A stretch of DNA of 64,000 nt from Rhizobium sp. RM (GCF_013390595.1 NZ_JACAWV010000003.1:1-64000), one strand, 5' to 3'. Positions 39,893 to 51,248 are shown, counted from the stretch's first letter. The notes: generated from the sequence alone by a model not told the origin. Numbers and translations are program-made.

Positions 39893-41113
39893 TTATACAT
39901 CCATTCCAAGGAACTTGCTGACGGTGTGGACATCCTTGTCGCCACGTCCGGAGAGGTTCATCAGGATGATCTCGTCCTTGCCCATTTTCGGCGCGCGCTT
40001 GATGACTTCAGCCAGAGCATGGCTCGGTTCGAGGGCAGGAATGATGCCTTCGAGGCGCGTCAGCATCTGGAACGCGTCGAGCGCTTCATGATCCATGATC
40101 GGCACATATTCCACGCGGCCGATATCGTTCAGCCAGGAATGCTCCGGACCGATACCTGGATAATCGAGGCCAGCGGAGATCGAGTGGCCTTCCTTGATCT
40201 GACCGTCTTCGTCCTGAAGCAGGTACGTGCGGTTGCCGTGCAGAACGCCGGGCGATCCCGCTGTGATGGATGCGCAATGCTCATCGCCGGAAAGGCCCTT
40301 GCCACCCGCTTCAACGCCAACAATCTTGACGCTCTCGTCATCGAGGAATGGATGGAAAATACCGATGGCGTTCGATCCGCCACCAACGGCAGCGATAACG
40401 ACGTCAGGCAAGCGGCCCTCAGCCTCCAGCATCTGCGCCTTTGCTTCCTGACCGATCACAGCCTGAAAATCGCGAACCATTTCGGGATAGGGATGCGGAC
40501 CAGCAGCCGTGCCAATCAGGTAATAGGTGTCGTCGACATTGGTGACCCAGTCGCGCAGCGCTTCGTTCATGGCATCCTTGAGGGTACCATGGCCGGCCGA
40601 CACCGGCTTCACTTCGGCGCCCAGCAGCTTCATGCGAAATACGTTCGGCGCCTGACGGGCAACGTCGGTCGCGCCCATGTAGACGACGCAAGGCAGACCG
40701 AAGCGCGCCGCAACCGTTGCGGAGGCAACGCCATGCTGACCGGCACCGGTCTCGGCGATGATGCGGGTCTTGCCCATGCGCTTGGCGAGAAGGATCTGGC
40801 CAAGGCAATTGTTGATCTTGTGCGAGCCGGTATGGTTCAGCTCTTCGCGTTTGAAATAGATCTTGGCGCCACCAAGTTCAGCCGTCAGACGCTCAGCGAA
40901 ATACAACGGGCTCGGGCGGCCGGTGTAGTGAGCACCTAGGTGTTTCAGTTCAGCCTGAAACTCCGGATCGGTCTTCGCCTTCTCCCATTCCGCCTGCAAA
41001 TCCAGAATAAGCGGCATCAGCGTTTCGGCAACGAAGCGGCCTCCGTAAATGCCGAAGCGTCCGTCCTCATCGGGACCGGCGCGGAAAGAATTGGGTTTTG
41101 GCGTGTCGTTCAC
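39893..41113 (-). CDS. trpB: Tryptophan synthase beta subunit
   Basis: 406-residue PLP enzyme joining indole and serine to tryptophan. The PLP lysine is Lys99 in [13 protein letters not shown], and the phosphate-binding GGGSNA loop is present in [10 protein letters not shown]. The start is a GTG at 41113 with GGGAG 7 bases upstream on the minus strand. It begins one base after the trpF stop, so the genes are translationally coupled. Length is normal. Confidence 0.97.
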   Translation of the reverse strand: MNDTPKPNSFRAGPDEDGRFGIYGGRFVAETLMPLILDLQAEWEKAKTDPEFQAELKHLGAHYTGRPSPLYFAERLTAELGGAKIYFKREELNHTGSHKINNCLGQILLAKRMGKTRIIAETGAGQHGVASATVAARFGLPCVVYMGATDVARQAPNVFRMKLLGAEVKPVSAGHGTLKDAMNEALRDWVTNVDDTYYLIGTAAGPHPYPEMVRDFQAVIGQEAKAQMLEAEGRLPDVVIAAVGGGSNAIGIFHPFLDDESVKIVGVEAGGKGLSGDEHCASITAGSPGVLHGNRTYLLQDEDGQIKEGHSISAGLDYPGIGPEHSWLNDIGRVEYVPIMDHEALDAFQMLTRLEGIIPALEPSHALAEVIKRAPKMGKDEIILMNLSGRGDKDVHTVSKFLGMDV

Positions 41114-41114
41114 T

Positions 41115-41777
41115 TCAAGCTCCCTTTGGGCCAGTCGACCGATTGTTCACGGCATCGAAAAATGTATCGATCATGGCCGGATCTTTCACTCCCGGCGCAC
41201 TTTCCACGCCGGACGATATATCTATTCCCCTCGCCCCGGTCTCAGCCAGAGCGCCGGCGACGTTATCCTTGTTCAGCCCTCCGGAAAGCATGTAATCAAT
41301 GCTGCCGTCAAGAGAGCGAAGAAGCGTCCAGTCAAAGGACACACCATTGCCGCCAGGCAAGTCCGATCCAGTCGGCGGCTTGGCGTCGAGCAGGAAGCGG
41401 TCAACGATACCAACATAAGGGTCAATTTTGGCAAGATCAGCGGCGTCCCGAATGGAAATTGCCTTCATCACCGGCAGACCATACAGCGCCTTGACGTTCA
41501 GCACACGTTCCGGCGTTTCATTACCGTGCAACTGGAGGATATCGGGTTTCAGAAGATCGACGATCTCGTCCAGTTCGTCATTGTCAGCGTTGACGGTGAC
41601 GGCAACGACCTTCACGCTGCCACGAACGGTGTCAGCCAGCTTGCCGGCAATATCGGGTTCGATATTGCGCGGGCTTTTTTCAAAGAAGATGAAGCCGATA
41701 TGGGACGCGCCTCGTCTAACCGCGCGTTCCACCGCTTCCGGCGTCTTCAATCCGCAAATCTTGATATCCGGTTTCAT
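41115..41777 (-). CDS. trpF: Phosphoribosylanthranilate isomerase
   Basis: 220-residue beta/alpha-barrel isomerase of tryptophan synthesis. The N-terminal [11 protein letters not shown] carries the catalytic Cys, the second acid is in [10 protein letters not shown] or its neighbourhood, and [10 protein letters not shown] plus [14 protein letters not shown] form the phosphate site. The ATG at 41777 starts at the homology; the upstream frame to 41846 is rejected. First gene of the trpFBA-accD-folC operon. A parS-like site lies 105 bases upstream of the start. Confidence 0.96.
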   Translation of the reverse strand: MKPDIKICGLKTPEAVERAVRRGASHIGFIFFEKSPRNIEPDIAGKLADTVRGSVKVVAVTVNADNDELDEIVDLLKPDILQLHGNETPERVLNVKALYGLPVMKAISIRDAADLAKIDPYVGIVDRFLLDAKPPTGSDLPGGNGVSFDWTLLRSLDGSIDYMLSGGLNKDNVAGALAETGARGIDISSGVESAPGVKDPAMIDTFFDAVNNRSTGPKGA

Positions 41778-41882
41778 ACCTGCGACCTGACACGAAATGT
41801 CGAAAGAGTCGAGTATAAAGCGCAGGGAATGCCGCCTATCCGCCACTGCGTTTGGGGGCCAACGATGCGCTTTAGTATCGAT

Positions 41883-41898
41883 TGTTTCACGTGAATCC
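41883..41898. other. parS: parS-like ParB site 1, upstream of trpF
   Basis: TGTTTCACGTGAATCC matches the ParB consensus TGTTTCACGTGAAACA in 14 of 16 bases, with an intact TTCACGTGAA core. It is intergenic, between trpF and the metallopeptidase gene. Confidence 0.85.
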
Positions 41899-41924
41899 AG
41901 AAATAGTCATTCACTGAACCGTCT

Positions 41925-42692
41925 TCAATCGAAGTCGACGGCGTGAAGCTGTGAACCGTGACGCTTCAGCCAGGCTTTCGCTTCCTCTGTGTGCGGGCAG
42001 AGCTTTTCACACAACGCCCAGAATTTAGGGCCATGATTCATCTCTGCCAGATGGGCCACTTCGTGGGCTGCAAGATAATCGATGACCTTTTCGGGTGCCA
42101 TGACGATCCGCCACGAAAAGCTCAAATTGCCGTCGTGCGAACATGAACCCCAACGGCTGCGCGTATCCTTCATGGTGATCGAACGAACCGGTCGCCCTAC
42201 GCTTCTCGCGTGGTGCATCACCAGTTTTTCGAGATCCGCCTTGGCTTCTTTTTTCAAGAATGCCGAAATCCGTCGCCCGAGATGTTCGGGGAGACCACTG
42301 ACGGAGAGAATTGCCACTCCATCCGCATCTTCGGACATACGGGTTATACCGCGCACGCTCCCAGTGTGTTCTATCCGGTGTGGGACGCCACGAATCTCGA
42401 TCGTTGCTCCGGGGCGCAGGCCGTTATCGGGACCAATCTTGCCAAGCTTGCCTTCAAGCCAGCCGTGGTGCCGTTCCAGAAAATCGTCCACCTGCCCGTG
42501 ATGCAGCCCGAACGGTATCGTGAGCTTCAAAGCTCTTCCACCGGGTTCTATCCGCAAAGTGATGCGCGTCGCGCGTGGATTTTCCTTCACTGTAATCGGC
42601 AGACTACGGCCAGCCACCTCGACTGTGCGCTGGCTTTGCACGGCTCTTTTGGGCGCCGTTGACTTCACGGATTTTCTGAGAAGCGAAAACAT
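41925..42692 (-). CDS. M48-like metallopeptidase (YgjP/DUF45 type)
   Basis: 255-residue protein of the YgjP-like metallopeptidase family. The zinc site HEVAH (210-214) with a further His at 220 is in AAHEVAHLAEMNHGPKFW. The upstream RSRWGSCSHDGNLSFSW is a family signature, shared also with SprT-like proteins. No signal peptide or membrane segment is visible, so it is probably cytoplasmic. The substrate is not known. ATG 42692. Upstream, in the same direction and 66 bases away, is the PHA depolymerase gene, so cotranscription is possible. Confidence 0.85.
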   Translation of the reverse strand: MFSLLRKSVKSTAPKRAVQSQRTVEVAGRSLPITVKENPRATRITLRIEPGGRALKLTIPFGLHHGQVDDFLERHHGWLEGKLGKIGPDNGLRPGATIEIRGVPHRIEHTGSVRGITRMSEDADGVAILSVSGLPEHLGRRISAFLKKEAKADLEKLVMHHARSVGRPVRSITMKDTRSRWGSCSHDGNLSFSWRIVMAPEKVIDYLAAHEVAHLAEMNHGPKFWALCEKLCPHTEEAKAWLKRHGSQLHAVDFD

Positions 42693-42758
42693 GCTGTTTT
42701 CATAGCCGATTCGAACCCCGATTGACCATGAAAATACGGTGCGAGCGCCCCTGTCTCC

Positions 42759-43991
42759 CTAGGCTTTTGCGTGTTGATGCATGAACGCGAGCATGCGCGG
42801 CACGATCTCCTTGCGGAAACGCGAACCGTTGAACACGCCGTAATGGCCGACATCCGGCTGCATGTAATGTGCGCGCTTATCCTCGGGAATGTTGCAGCAG
42901 ATATCGTGAGCCGCCTTTGTCTGACCCACACCTGAAATATCGTCGTTTTCACCTTCCACGGTGAAAAGAGCAACATTGCGGATGGCGGACGGATCAACCG
43001 TGCGACTCCGATGCATCATCGTACCTTTCGGCAGCGCATGTTCGATGAACACGGTCTCAACCGTCTGGAGATAAAATTCGGCGGTCAGATCCATGACAGC
43101 CAGGTACTCATCGTAGAAATCGCGATGCTTTTCGGCAGAATCCCCGTCGTTCTTCACGAGGTTCAGATAAAAATCCTTGTGCGCCGTCATGTGTTTGTCG
43201 AGGTTCATCGACATGAAGCCCGACAATTGCAGAAAACCTGGATAGACGGAGCGGCCGAAAGCTGGCTGCGGCCAGGGAACGTCCATGATGACATTGTCGC
43301 GGAACCACTCGATCGGCTTTGCCTTGGCAAGTCCGTTGACGGCAGTGGGATTGATACGCGTGTCGATCGGCCCACCCATCAGGGTCATGGATGCGGGAGT
43401 AAAACGGTCTTGCTCTGCTTCCATCAGCGAAACGGCAGCGAGAACCGGCACGGAGGGCTGGCAGACAGCAACCACATGCGCTCCCTCCCCTATGTGTTGC
43501 AACATTTCGGTGACGTAGCTGATGTAATCATCCAGATCGAATTTCCCGTCAGTTACGGGAACCATGCGGGCGTCGATCCAGTCGGTAATGTAGATGTCGG
43601 CCGATGGCAGTAGCGCCTCGACCGTTCCCCGTAACAGTGTCGCATAGTGCCCGGACATTGGAGCGACAAGCAGGACCTTTGGATCGGGTCGATCTTCTGT
43701 TTCAGCAGCCCGCGCGAAATGAATGAGATTGCAGAATGGCCGCGACCAGACAATCTCCTGCGTCACCGCAACGCTATTTCCACCAATAACAGTTTCGGAA
43801 AGGCCGAATTCAGGTTTGCCGTAGCGACGTGTCAGACGCTCGAAAACCTCAAAACCGGCATCAAGGCTTCTGCCGAACGCAGTGCTTGAAAGCGGATTGA
43901 AGGGGTTATTGCATGCCTGACGCATCATATCAGCACCGGCGCGCAACGGCACCATTGCAGCATGGTTCATTTCATAAAGATGGTAGAACAC
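42759..43991 (-). CDS. phaZ: Intracellular polyhydroxyalkanoate depolymerase
   Basis: 410-residue alpha/beta hydrolase of the intracellular PHA/PHB depolymerase (PhaZ) family, mobilising stored polyhydroxybutyrate. The nucleophile is a Cys (Cys177) in VVAVCQPSVPVL, replacing the usual lipase-box Ser, as in Ralstonia PhaZ. The catalytic His is likely in QPDVGHYGVFNGSRF. No signal peptide is visible, consistent with a granule-associated cytoplasmic enzyme. The start is a GTG at 43991 with GGGAGG about 8 bases upstream on the minus strand. Transcribed toward the metallopeptidase gene. Confidence 0.92.
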   Translation of the reverse strand: MFYHLYEMNHAAMVPLRAGADMMRQACNNPFNPLSSTAFGRSLDAGFEVFERLTRRYGKPEFGLSETVIGGNSVAVTQEIVWSRPFCNLIHFARAAETEDRPDPKVLLVAPMSGHYATLLRGTVEALLPSADIYITDWIDARMVPVTDGKFDLDDYISYVTEMLQHIGEGAHVVAVCQPSVPVLAAVSLMEAEQDRFTPASMTLMGGPIDTRINPTAVNGLAKAKPIEWFRDNVIMDVPWPQPAFGRSVYPGFLQLSGFMSMNLDKHMTAHKDFYLNLVKNDGDSAEKHRDFYDEYLAVMDLTAEFYLQTVETVFIEHALPKGTMMHRSRTVDPSAIRNVALFTVEGENDDISGVGQTKAAHDICCNIPEDKRAHYMQPDVGHYGVFNGSRFRKEIVPRMLAFMHQHAKA

Positions 43992-44049
43992 TGATTACGC
44001 CTCCCTCGCAAATCACGCTCTTTTTTTCACCATAGCAGCTTTTCGCAGT

Positions 44050-44092
44050 TGCACAAATTTGAAGGCGCCAGCGGTTTCCCGCCAGCGCCTTC
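44050..44092 (-). terminator. Probable terminator after the FAA hydrolase gene
   Basis: GAAGGCGC (44061-44068) pairs with GCGCCTTC (44085-44092), with inner GCGG/CCGC across a 2x2 internal loop. On the minus strand it is followed by AAATTTG. It lies 23 bases after the stop. Confidence 0.6.
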
Positions 44093-44114
44093 TCATTTCC
44101 AGGTGAAAAACAGA

Positions 44115-44957
44115 TCAGATGTCGGCGACGAAGGTCTGCTTCTGGGAACCGAGGCCTTCAATGCCGAGTTCAACGACGTCACCAGCCTTGAGGTAGCGCG
44201 GCGGCTTCAGGCCCATGCCAACGCCGGGCGGCGTGCCGGTGGAAATGACATCGCCCGGCTGAAGCGACATAAACTGGCTGAGATAAGAAACAACGTGAGC
44301 CACGCCGTAAACCATCGTCTTGCTGGAGCCGTCCTGCATCGTCTGGCCGTTGACCTTCAGCCACATGCCGAGGTTCTGCGGATCGGTGATCTCGTCCTTC
44401 GTGACGAGCCATGGACCAATCGGGCCAAAGGTGTCGCAGGACTTACCCTTGGTCCACTGTCCCGAACGCTCCGTCTGGAAAGCACGCTCGGAGACATCAT
44501 GCGAAACGCAGTAGCCGGCCACATAGTCCAGAGCATCGGCTTCCGAGACGTATTTCGCAGTCTTGCCAATAACCACGCCAAGTTCGACTTCCCAGTCGGT
44601 CTTTTCAGAACCGCGTGGAATGGCAACGTTGTCGTTCGGTCCAACGATGGCGGAGGTCGCCTTCATGAAGATGACGGGTTCCGGCGGTACGGTTGCACCG
44701 GTTTCAGCCGCATGGTCCGAGAAATTCAGGCCGATGCAGATGAACTTGCCAGTGCCCGCAACGCAAGCGCCAATACGATCCTCATTGAGAACAGGGAGCG
44801 TCGTAACATCGATCGCAGCGATCTTTTTCAGACCTTCTGGCGAAATGGCGTCACCGCCAATGTCCTTCACATGAGCGGACAGATCGCGGACTTTACCCTC
44901 AGCGTCGAGGATTGCGGGTTTTTCCTGGCCGGGCTTTCCGACGCGCATCAATTTCAT
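44115..44957 (-). CDS. Fumarylacetoacetate hydrolase family protein
   Basis: 280-residue member of the FAA hydrolase superfamily. The metal-binding region is TDWEVELGVVIGK with a second acid in SHDVSERAFQ, and GDVISTGTPPGVGMG is the conserved C-terminal loop. Members hydrolyse or decarboxylate beta-diketones, 2-oxo acids or ureidoglycolate; the substrate cannot be told from sequence. The ATG at 44957 follows GGGAGAGAG on the minus strand. It is divergent from the nitroreductase gene, with 127 bases between starts that contain a direct repeat. Confidence 0.88.
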   Translation of the reverse strand: MKLMRVGKPGQEKPAILDAEGKVRDLSAHVKDIGGDAISPEGLKKIAAIDVTTLPVLNEDRIGACVAGTGKFICIGLNFSDHAAETGATVPPEPVIFMKATSAIVGPNDNVAIPRGSEKTDWEVELGVVIGKTAKYVSEADALDYVAGYCVSHDVSERAFQTERSGQWTKGKSCDTFGPIGPWLVTKDEITDPQNLGMWLKVNGQTMQDGSSKTMVYGVAHVVSYLSQFMSLQPGDVISTGTPPGVGMGLKPPRYLKAGDVVELGIEGLGSQKQTFVADI

Positions 44958-44986
44958 GGAGCTCTCTCCCAGTTGTCAGACAAGGT

Positions 44987-45012
44987 GATGCATATATGAA
45001 CGATGCATTTAT
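44987..45012. promoter_or_regulatory. Direct repeat in the FAA hydrolase/nitroreductase gap
   Basis: GATGCATATAT (44987-44997) and GATGCATTTAT (45002-45012) form an 11-base repeat with one mismatch, spaced 15 bases start to start. Each contains the palindrome ATGCAT. The position between divergent starts suggests a regulator site for one or both genes. Confidence 0.35.
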
Positions 45013-45084
45013 ACTTGTCACCCCTTGACCGACCCAAGTTTTGAAAAATACCTTTTCCATTCCGTCAACCACAAGGATCCGATC

Positions 45085-45687
45085 GTGACGAACAGCAATA
45101 CAAGACAATCAGAATTTCCCGTCGATCCGCTTTTTCTTGATCGCTGGTCGCCGCGCGCTTTTGATGGAAAGGCGATGCCGCACGAAGACCTGCTGACGAT
45201 CCTGGATGCGGCCCATTGGGCTCCATCCGCTTCCAATCAACAACCCTGGCGATTTGTCTATGCTCAACGCGACAGCAAGGATTGGCCACTCTTCCTGGAA
45301 CTGCTGATGGAGGGAAACCAGCGCTGGGCGAAGAATGCGTCGGCGCTGCTATTCGTCATTTCCCGAAGCTACAACCTATCGCGCGAAGGAGAGAAAAAGC
45401 CATCCGCTACTCACGCCTTTGACGCGGGCGCAGCCTGGTTCTCACTGGCAATGCAGTCCCATCTGCTTGGATATCACGCGCATGGCATGGCGGGTATCTT
45501 CAAGGATCAGATCGTCGAGAAACTCAATGTTCCCGAAGGTTATGTCGTCAATGCGGCCGTGGCTATCGGCACTTTGACGGACAAAAATACCTTGCCTGAT
45601 GATCTGGCGGAGCGTGAGGTTCCGAGCAAACGTCTTCCCCTCGCCGAGGTGGCTTTTGAGGGGAAATTTACGGGAAAGGCCGACTGA
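45085..45687 (+). CDS. Nitroreductase family flavoprotein
   Basis: About 200 residues, an FMN-dependent nitroreductase-fold oxidoreductase. WSPRAFDG and AAHWAPSASNQQPWRFV form the FMN-binding N-terminal motifs, and GMAGIFKDQI and AIGTLTD the C-terminal part. I choose the GTG at 45085 with AAGGA 8 bases upstream; an in-frame TTG at 45025 would add 20 residues. Substrate unknown; family members reduce nitroaromatics, quinones or act in detoxification. A terminator follows directly. Confidence 0.88.
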   Translation: MTNSNTRQSEFPVDPLFLDRWSPRAFDGKAMPHEDLLTILDAAHWAPSASNQQPWRFVYAQRDSKDWPLFLELLMEGNQRWAKNASALLFVISRSYNLSREGEKKPSATHAFDAGAAWFSLAMQSHLLGYHAHGMAGIFKDQIVEKLNVPEGYVVNAAVAIGTLTDKNTLPDDLAEREVPSKRLPLAEVAFEGKFTGKAD

Positions 45688-45699
45688 GGCTCAATAAGC

Positions 45700-45729
45700 A
45701 AAAGGCCCGACACTGCCGGGCCTTTTGTT
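45700..45729 (+). terminator. Bidirectional intrinsic terminator between nitroreductase and gyrB
   Basis: AAAAGGCCCG (45700-45709) pairs with CGGGCCTTTT (45717-45726) around a 7-base loop, with A and T runs at the ends. It separates the convergent nitroreductase and gyrB genes. Confidence 0.9.
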
Positions 45730-45736
45730 AATTTTC

Positions 45737-45752
45737 TGTTTCACGTGAATCG
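45737..45752. other. parS: parS-like ParB site 2, downstream of gyrB
   Basis: TGTTTCACGTGAATCG matches the ParB consensus in 13 of 16 bases with the full TTCACGTGAA core. It is intergenic, 11 bases beyond the hairpin at 45700-45726 and 22 bases from the gyrB stop. Confidence 0.85.
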
Positions 45753-45774
45753 TGGATGCAGACGCATCCCCAGA

Positions 45775-48255
<2,481 letters not shown>

Positions 48256-48289
48256 TTAAGCCAGCGAATCACTCAAATTCCGACATACG

Positions 48290-48317
48290 ACTATAGAAAT
48301 TCCCAGCCAATATCCAA
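48290..48317 (-). promoter_or_regulatory. Candidate gyrB promoter
   Basis: On the minus strand TTGGAT (48317-48312) and TATAGT (48295-48290) are separated by 16 bases, about 80 bases upstream of the gyrB start. The fit to a housekeeping promoter is moderate. Confidence 0.35.
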
Positions 48318-48363
48318 AGGCCGCATGTCCCAACCGCTGCATAAAGCAGGGGATATAAGGCTT

Positions 48364-48729
48364 TCAATCGCAAGAACGGCTTTTTTGCAGCACCGCCGTC
48401 AGTTCTTCTATCATAGTCGGCGACAGCTTGCGTATATCACGCGCAAGCTGATTGGCCAAAGCGGTATATTGTGGCGGCAAACCGGCCGTGTCGATGACAA
48501 TGCGGGGATGGGACGATCCTGCCAGAAAAAACAGATCCTCGGCCTCGTCCCAGATGATATTGAAGTAACCGGCGATGCGCTGAAGAAGATCGAAGCTCGG
48601 TCGGCCGCGTTTTCCATGTTCCAATGCAGAAAGATAAGCAGGCGAAACGCCGATGGCTGCCGCCATCTCCTTCTGCGTCACACCCTTGCGTTCCCGCAGC
48701 ATGCGAACGGCTTCTGCAAAGGGCGTCAT
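48364..48729 (-). CDS. XRE-family helix-turn-helix regulator
   Basis: 121-residue protein with an N-terminal HTH of the Cro/CI type (about 6-60; VTQKEMAAAIGVSPAYLSALEHGKRG). The C-terminal half (61-121) is helical with no metal or ligand motif I recognise. Its ATG overlaps the smr stop by four bases (ATGA), so it ends a chained operon tim44-mltA-smr-xre. It lies 153 bases upstream of gyrB on the same strand. It could be autoregulatory or control its own operon; nothing in the sequence settles the target. Confidence 0.85.
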   Translation of the reverse strand: MTPFAEAVRMLRERKGVTQKEMAAAIGVSPAYLSALEHGKRGRPSFDLLQRIAGYFNIIWDEAEDLFFLAGSSHPRIVIDTAGLPPQYTALANQLARDIRKLSPTMIEELTAVLQKSRSCD

Positions 48730-49295
48730 GATCTCTCACCGCGGCGTCTCGCCAACCGGACGTACAGGGCACCTTCTCCACCGTGGTTGATCGAGGCATC
48801 CTCGTAGGATGAAATCAAATAGCGGTATTCCGGCTTCGAGAACCACATGGGGACAGCACGCTTCAAGGCGCCATCACTGCCCATTGAACGCCCCTTACCG
48901 GTTATAACGAGTACATGACGCAAGCCGCGTTCATGCGCCTGCATCAGGAAATCCAAGAGAACGGCATGTGCTTCGCTCTGTATCATGCCGTGCAGATCGA
49001 TACGTCCTTCCAACGGCAATCGTCCGCGCGTCAGCTTGCGCTTGACGGGCTTTTCGAGCGGGTGATGAATTCTCTGCTTTGCCGGTGCTGCATTGGGCGG
49101 AGTTTCAGCATTTTCCACCAGCATGCGTGGGAAACCGAGCTTGCTCTTTTCCACGACAACAGGCTCAGGCGCCTCCTCCTCGACATCATCAAAAGCCAGC
49201 AAATCTTCGAGCTTGCCCGAGATAGGCCGAGTGGTTTTTGCCACTCTCCCCCACAGAATCCGCTCATCCTTGCCGAGCTTCCGACTGCCTTTCAT
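48726..49295 (-). CDS. Smr domain protein
   Basis: 189-residue protein with a C-terminal Smr (small MutS-related) domain, about 90-180. GRIDLHGMIQSEAH and HVLVITGKGRSMG are its signature motifs. Smr domains nick DNA or cleave mRNA on stalled or collided ribosomes in other bacteria. The N-terminal half is charged and low-complexity (EEEAPEPVVVEK). It overlaps the mltA stop by four bases and the XRE gene by four bases, so expression is coupled to both. Confidence 0.9.
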   Translation of the reverse strand: MKGSRKLGKDERILWGRVAKTTRPISGKLEDLLAFDDVEEEAPEPVVVEKSKLGFPRMLVENAETPPNAAPAKQRIHHPLEKPVKRKLTRGRLPLEGRIDLHGMIQSEAHAVLLDFLMQAHERGLRHVLVITGKGRSMGSDGALKRAVPMWFSKPEYRYLISSYEDASINHGGEGALYVRLARRRGERS

Positions 49296-50413
49296 CCCCG
49301 ATACCTCTCCGCCGCCGCGCGTGGCATCAATATATAAAAATCGGCGTCGTTGCGCACCGTTCCAGCCAGCTCACCCGCATCAAAGCCGGAACCCGTGAAA
49401 ATATCCCCGCGGGCCGGACCGACAATTGCCGATCCCGTATCGAGCGCCAGCATTAGCCGCGCAAAGGGTTTCTCGGCATCGAGGTGCATCAACGTCGGCG
49501 CGTGAATGTAAAACGGAAACCCGAACGTATGGATTAGCCGGTCGACAGCGAGCGAGCGGCCAGCAACGAGCGGAACCTTTGCAGCGGCAACCGGCCCCAG
49601 ATCCAAGTCGGTCACATCGGCTTCGCGGAAGAAGATGTAGGACCGGTTATGCCACAGCACCTCGTCAACCTGATCAGGATGATCGGCGAGCCATGCCCGA
49701 ATTGTCTGCATCGAGATGGTTTTCGGATCCAGCTCTCCCCGATCGAGAAGAAGTCTTCCGATCGGCGAGAACGGATGTCCGGCCTTTGCGGCATAGGTCA
49801 CGCGCCTTATCTGTCCGTCGGGATATACCAGCCGTGCAGCGCCCTGGACATGGACAAAAAAAAGGTCGACCTTGGATTTCGCCCAGGCAATCTCAAGTCC
49901 CCGCCCCTCAAGACACCCTTCATCGATCGCCCGGCGATCGGCAAAATAGGAAATACCGCCGCCATCCTGATGCCCGAAGGCGTAATAAGGATCGAAGCCT
50001 TCCGGGCGATTTTTGTCGTCAATGTCAATGAGATCGGCCGGTCTGCGATATATCGGATATTTCCATACGTCATCCGGGACAGCCGAAACCTGCAGCTCGG
50101 GCTCGTAAAATGCAGTTACGAACCCTGCCTTCCCGTCGTGTTGCGAGATGCGAAAAGGGCGACAATTGTCTTCGAAAAACCGGCGCGCTTCACTGGCATC
50201 TTTTGGATCTGCATGTTCGGCTGTTTCCAATAACGCAATGAGGTCATCAGCCGAAAGGCCAAGTTCTCCCGTCCGGTAAGGTTTCGCGGTCCGCAGGTGC
50301 CCGAGAATTCTGCGCATCGCAGAAAAAAGTTCGCGCGGATCGTCATTCTGCCATTGCGGCAGATCGCCGAAAGAGACCTCCTCGACGGAAAACTCGGCCG
50401 ATGGCGTTTTCAT
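49292..50413 (-). CDS. mltA: Membrane-bound lytic murein transglycosylase A homologue
   Basis: 373-residue MltA-fold transglycosylase. GFVTAFYEPEL, IYRRPADL, and FFVHVQGAARL belong to the MltA domain. The 3D-type C-terminal part LALDTGSAIVGPARGDIF has candidate catalytic Asp325, with Asp337 in RGD. The N-terminus (MKTPSAEFSVEEVSFGDLP) has no hydrophobic stretch or lipobox. The codon 9 bases upstream of the ATG is an in-frame stop, so no longer form exists. How it reaches the periplasm is unclear. It overlaps the tim44 stop and the smr start by four bases each. Confidence 0.92.
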   Translation of the reverse strand: MKTPSAEFSVEEVSFGDLPQWQNDDPRELFSAMRRILGHLRTAKPYRTGELGLSADDLIALLETAEHADPKDASEARRFFEDNCRPFRISQHDGKAGFVTAFYEPELQVSAVPDDVWKYPIYRRPADLIDIDDKNRPEGFDPYYAFGHQDGGGISYFADRRAIDEGCLEGRGLEIAWAKSKVDLFFVHVQGAARLVYPDGQIRRVTYAAKAGHPFSPIGRLLLDRGELDPKTISMQTIRAWLADHPDQVDEVLWHNRSYIFFREADVTDLDLGPVAAAKVPLVAGRSLAVDRLIHTFGFPFYIHAPTLMHLDAEKPFARLMLALDTGSAIVGPARGDIFTGSGFDAGELAGTVRNDADFYILMPRAAAERYRG

Positions 50414-51108
50414 TGTTCGGATTCAGTCGCGATGAGTTTCCAGTTCGGGTCACGAGAACGCGTGTCGCGCGAGAACGTCCAGATGTCATCCACCTCGGCA
50501 ACACTTTCCGGATCACCGTCCGTCAGCTTTCCATCCTTGTCATAGGTGGCCGAAATAAGCTGGCTGACAATACGAATGGTGATCTGTGCCTCGGAATCAC
50601 GAACAAGAGCCTGCGTGATATCAGCTTTCTCAATGCCGACGAAGGTAGACTTGACCACCTCTCCGCGTGCTTCCCGTTCGGAGATGGCGGCATCGAAGCC
50701 TTCGAACACCTCTTTCGACAGCAAGTTTTTCAGAGTCTTGCGATCGCCATCGGCAAAAGCCATGACAATCATCTCATAGGCCATACGCGCCCCGTTGAGG
50801 AACTCCTTGGGGCTGAAGGATGCATCCTTGCCCATCAAGTCACGCAAAGCCGAATTCAGCGCAGATCCAGCCGGCGCCATGGCGTCCACTTCGGAGAAGC
50901 GGGTTTCCTCATCACCTTCTCCGCGCTTCGGCAAGGTCACGACCTTGTTATCGTCGGAAGTAGCGCCCTTTGCGACATCACGAGGGCTATAGGGATCGAA
51001 CGGTGGCTTTTCATTGCCTGTCCGGCGACCAAGAACGCTGCGCAACTGAAGAAAGATCAGCACCGCTGCCACGAGGAAAAACAAAGTGATAAAGTCGCTA
51101 AAGTTCAT
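50410..51108 (-). CDS. Tim44-domain membrane-anchored protein
   Basis: 232-residue protein with one N-terminal membrane helix (about 7-24) and a Tim44-like domain (about 85-230). The low-complexity, charged linker between them is rich in Pro, Asp and Lys. The conserved SPKEFLNGARMAYEMIVMAFADGDRKTLKNLL segment identifies the family (TimA of alphaproteobacteria, related to mitochondrial Tim44). Its role in bacteria is uncertain; inner-membrane association is likely. The stop overlaps the mltA start as ATGA. It is divergent from fxsA, sharing a 140-base region. Confidence 0.9.
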   Translation of the reverse strand: MNFSDFITLFFLVAAVLIFLQLRSVLGRRTGNEKPPFDPYSPRDVAKGATSDDNKVVTLPKRGEGDEETRFSEVDAMAPAGSALNSALRDLMGKDASFSPKEFLNGARMAYEMIVMAFADGDRKTLKNLLSKEVFEGFDAAISEREARGEVVKSTFVGIEKADITQALVRDSEAQITIRIVSQLISATYDKDGKLTDGDPESVAEVDDIWTFSRDTRSRDPNWKLIATESEQ

Positions 51109-51156
51109 CTTTTACCGAGGCCGCCATTTAAATCCGAAATCTTGAACATCATATAG

Positions 51157-51187
51157 TCTGCATCTTATCATCATTCAAACATGCAGA
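51157..51187. repeat. Inverted repeat in the tim44/fxsA divergent region
   Basis: TCTGCAT (51157-51163) and ATGCAGA (51181-51187) are perfect 7-bp arms with a 17-base A+T-rich spacer, between two divergent starts. It is a possible shared operator. Confidence 0.35.
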
Positions 51188-51248
51188 TTCAATCATCGGT
51201 GTCCTTAAGGCACACAATCTGCCCAAGACGCACACGCAAGGCTAGAAT

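Noticed and set aside
39869-40939. 356-codon plus-strand frame antisense to trpB
   Set aside because: Shadow of trpB/trpA; no domain.
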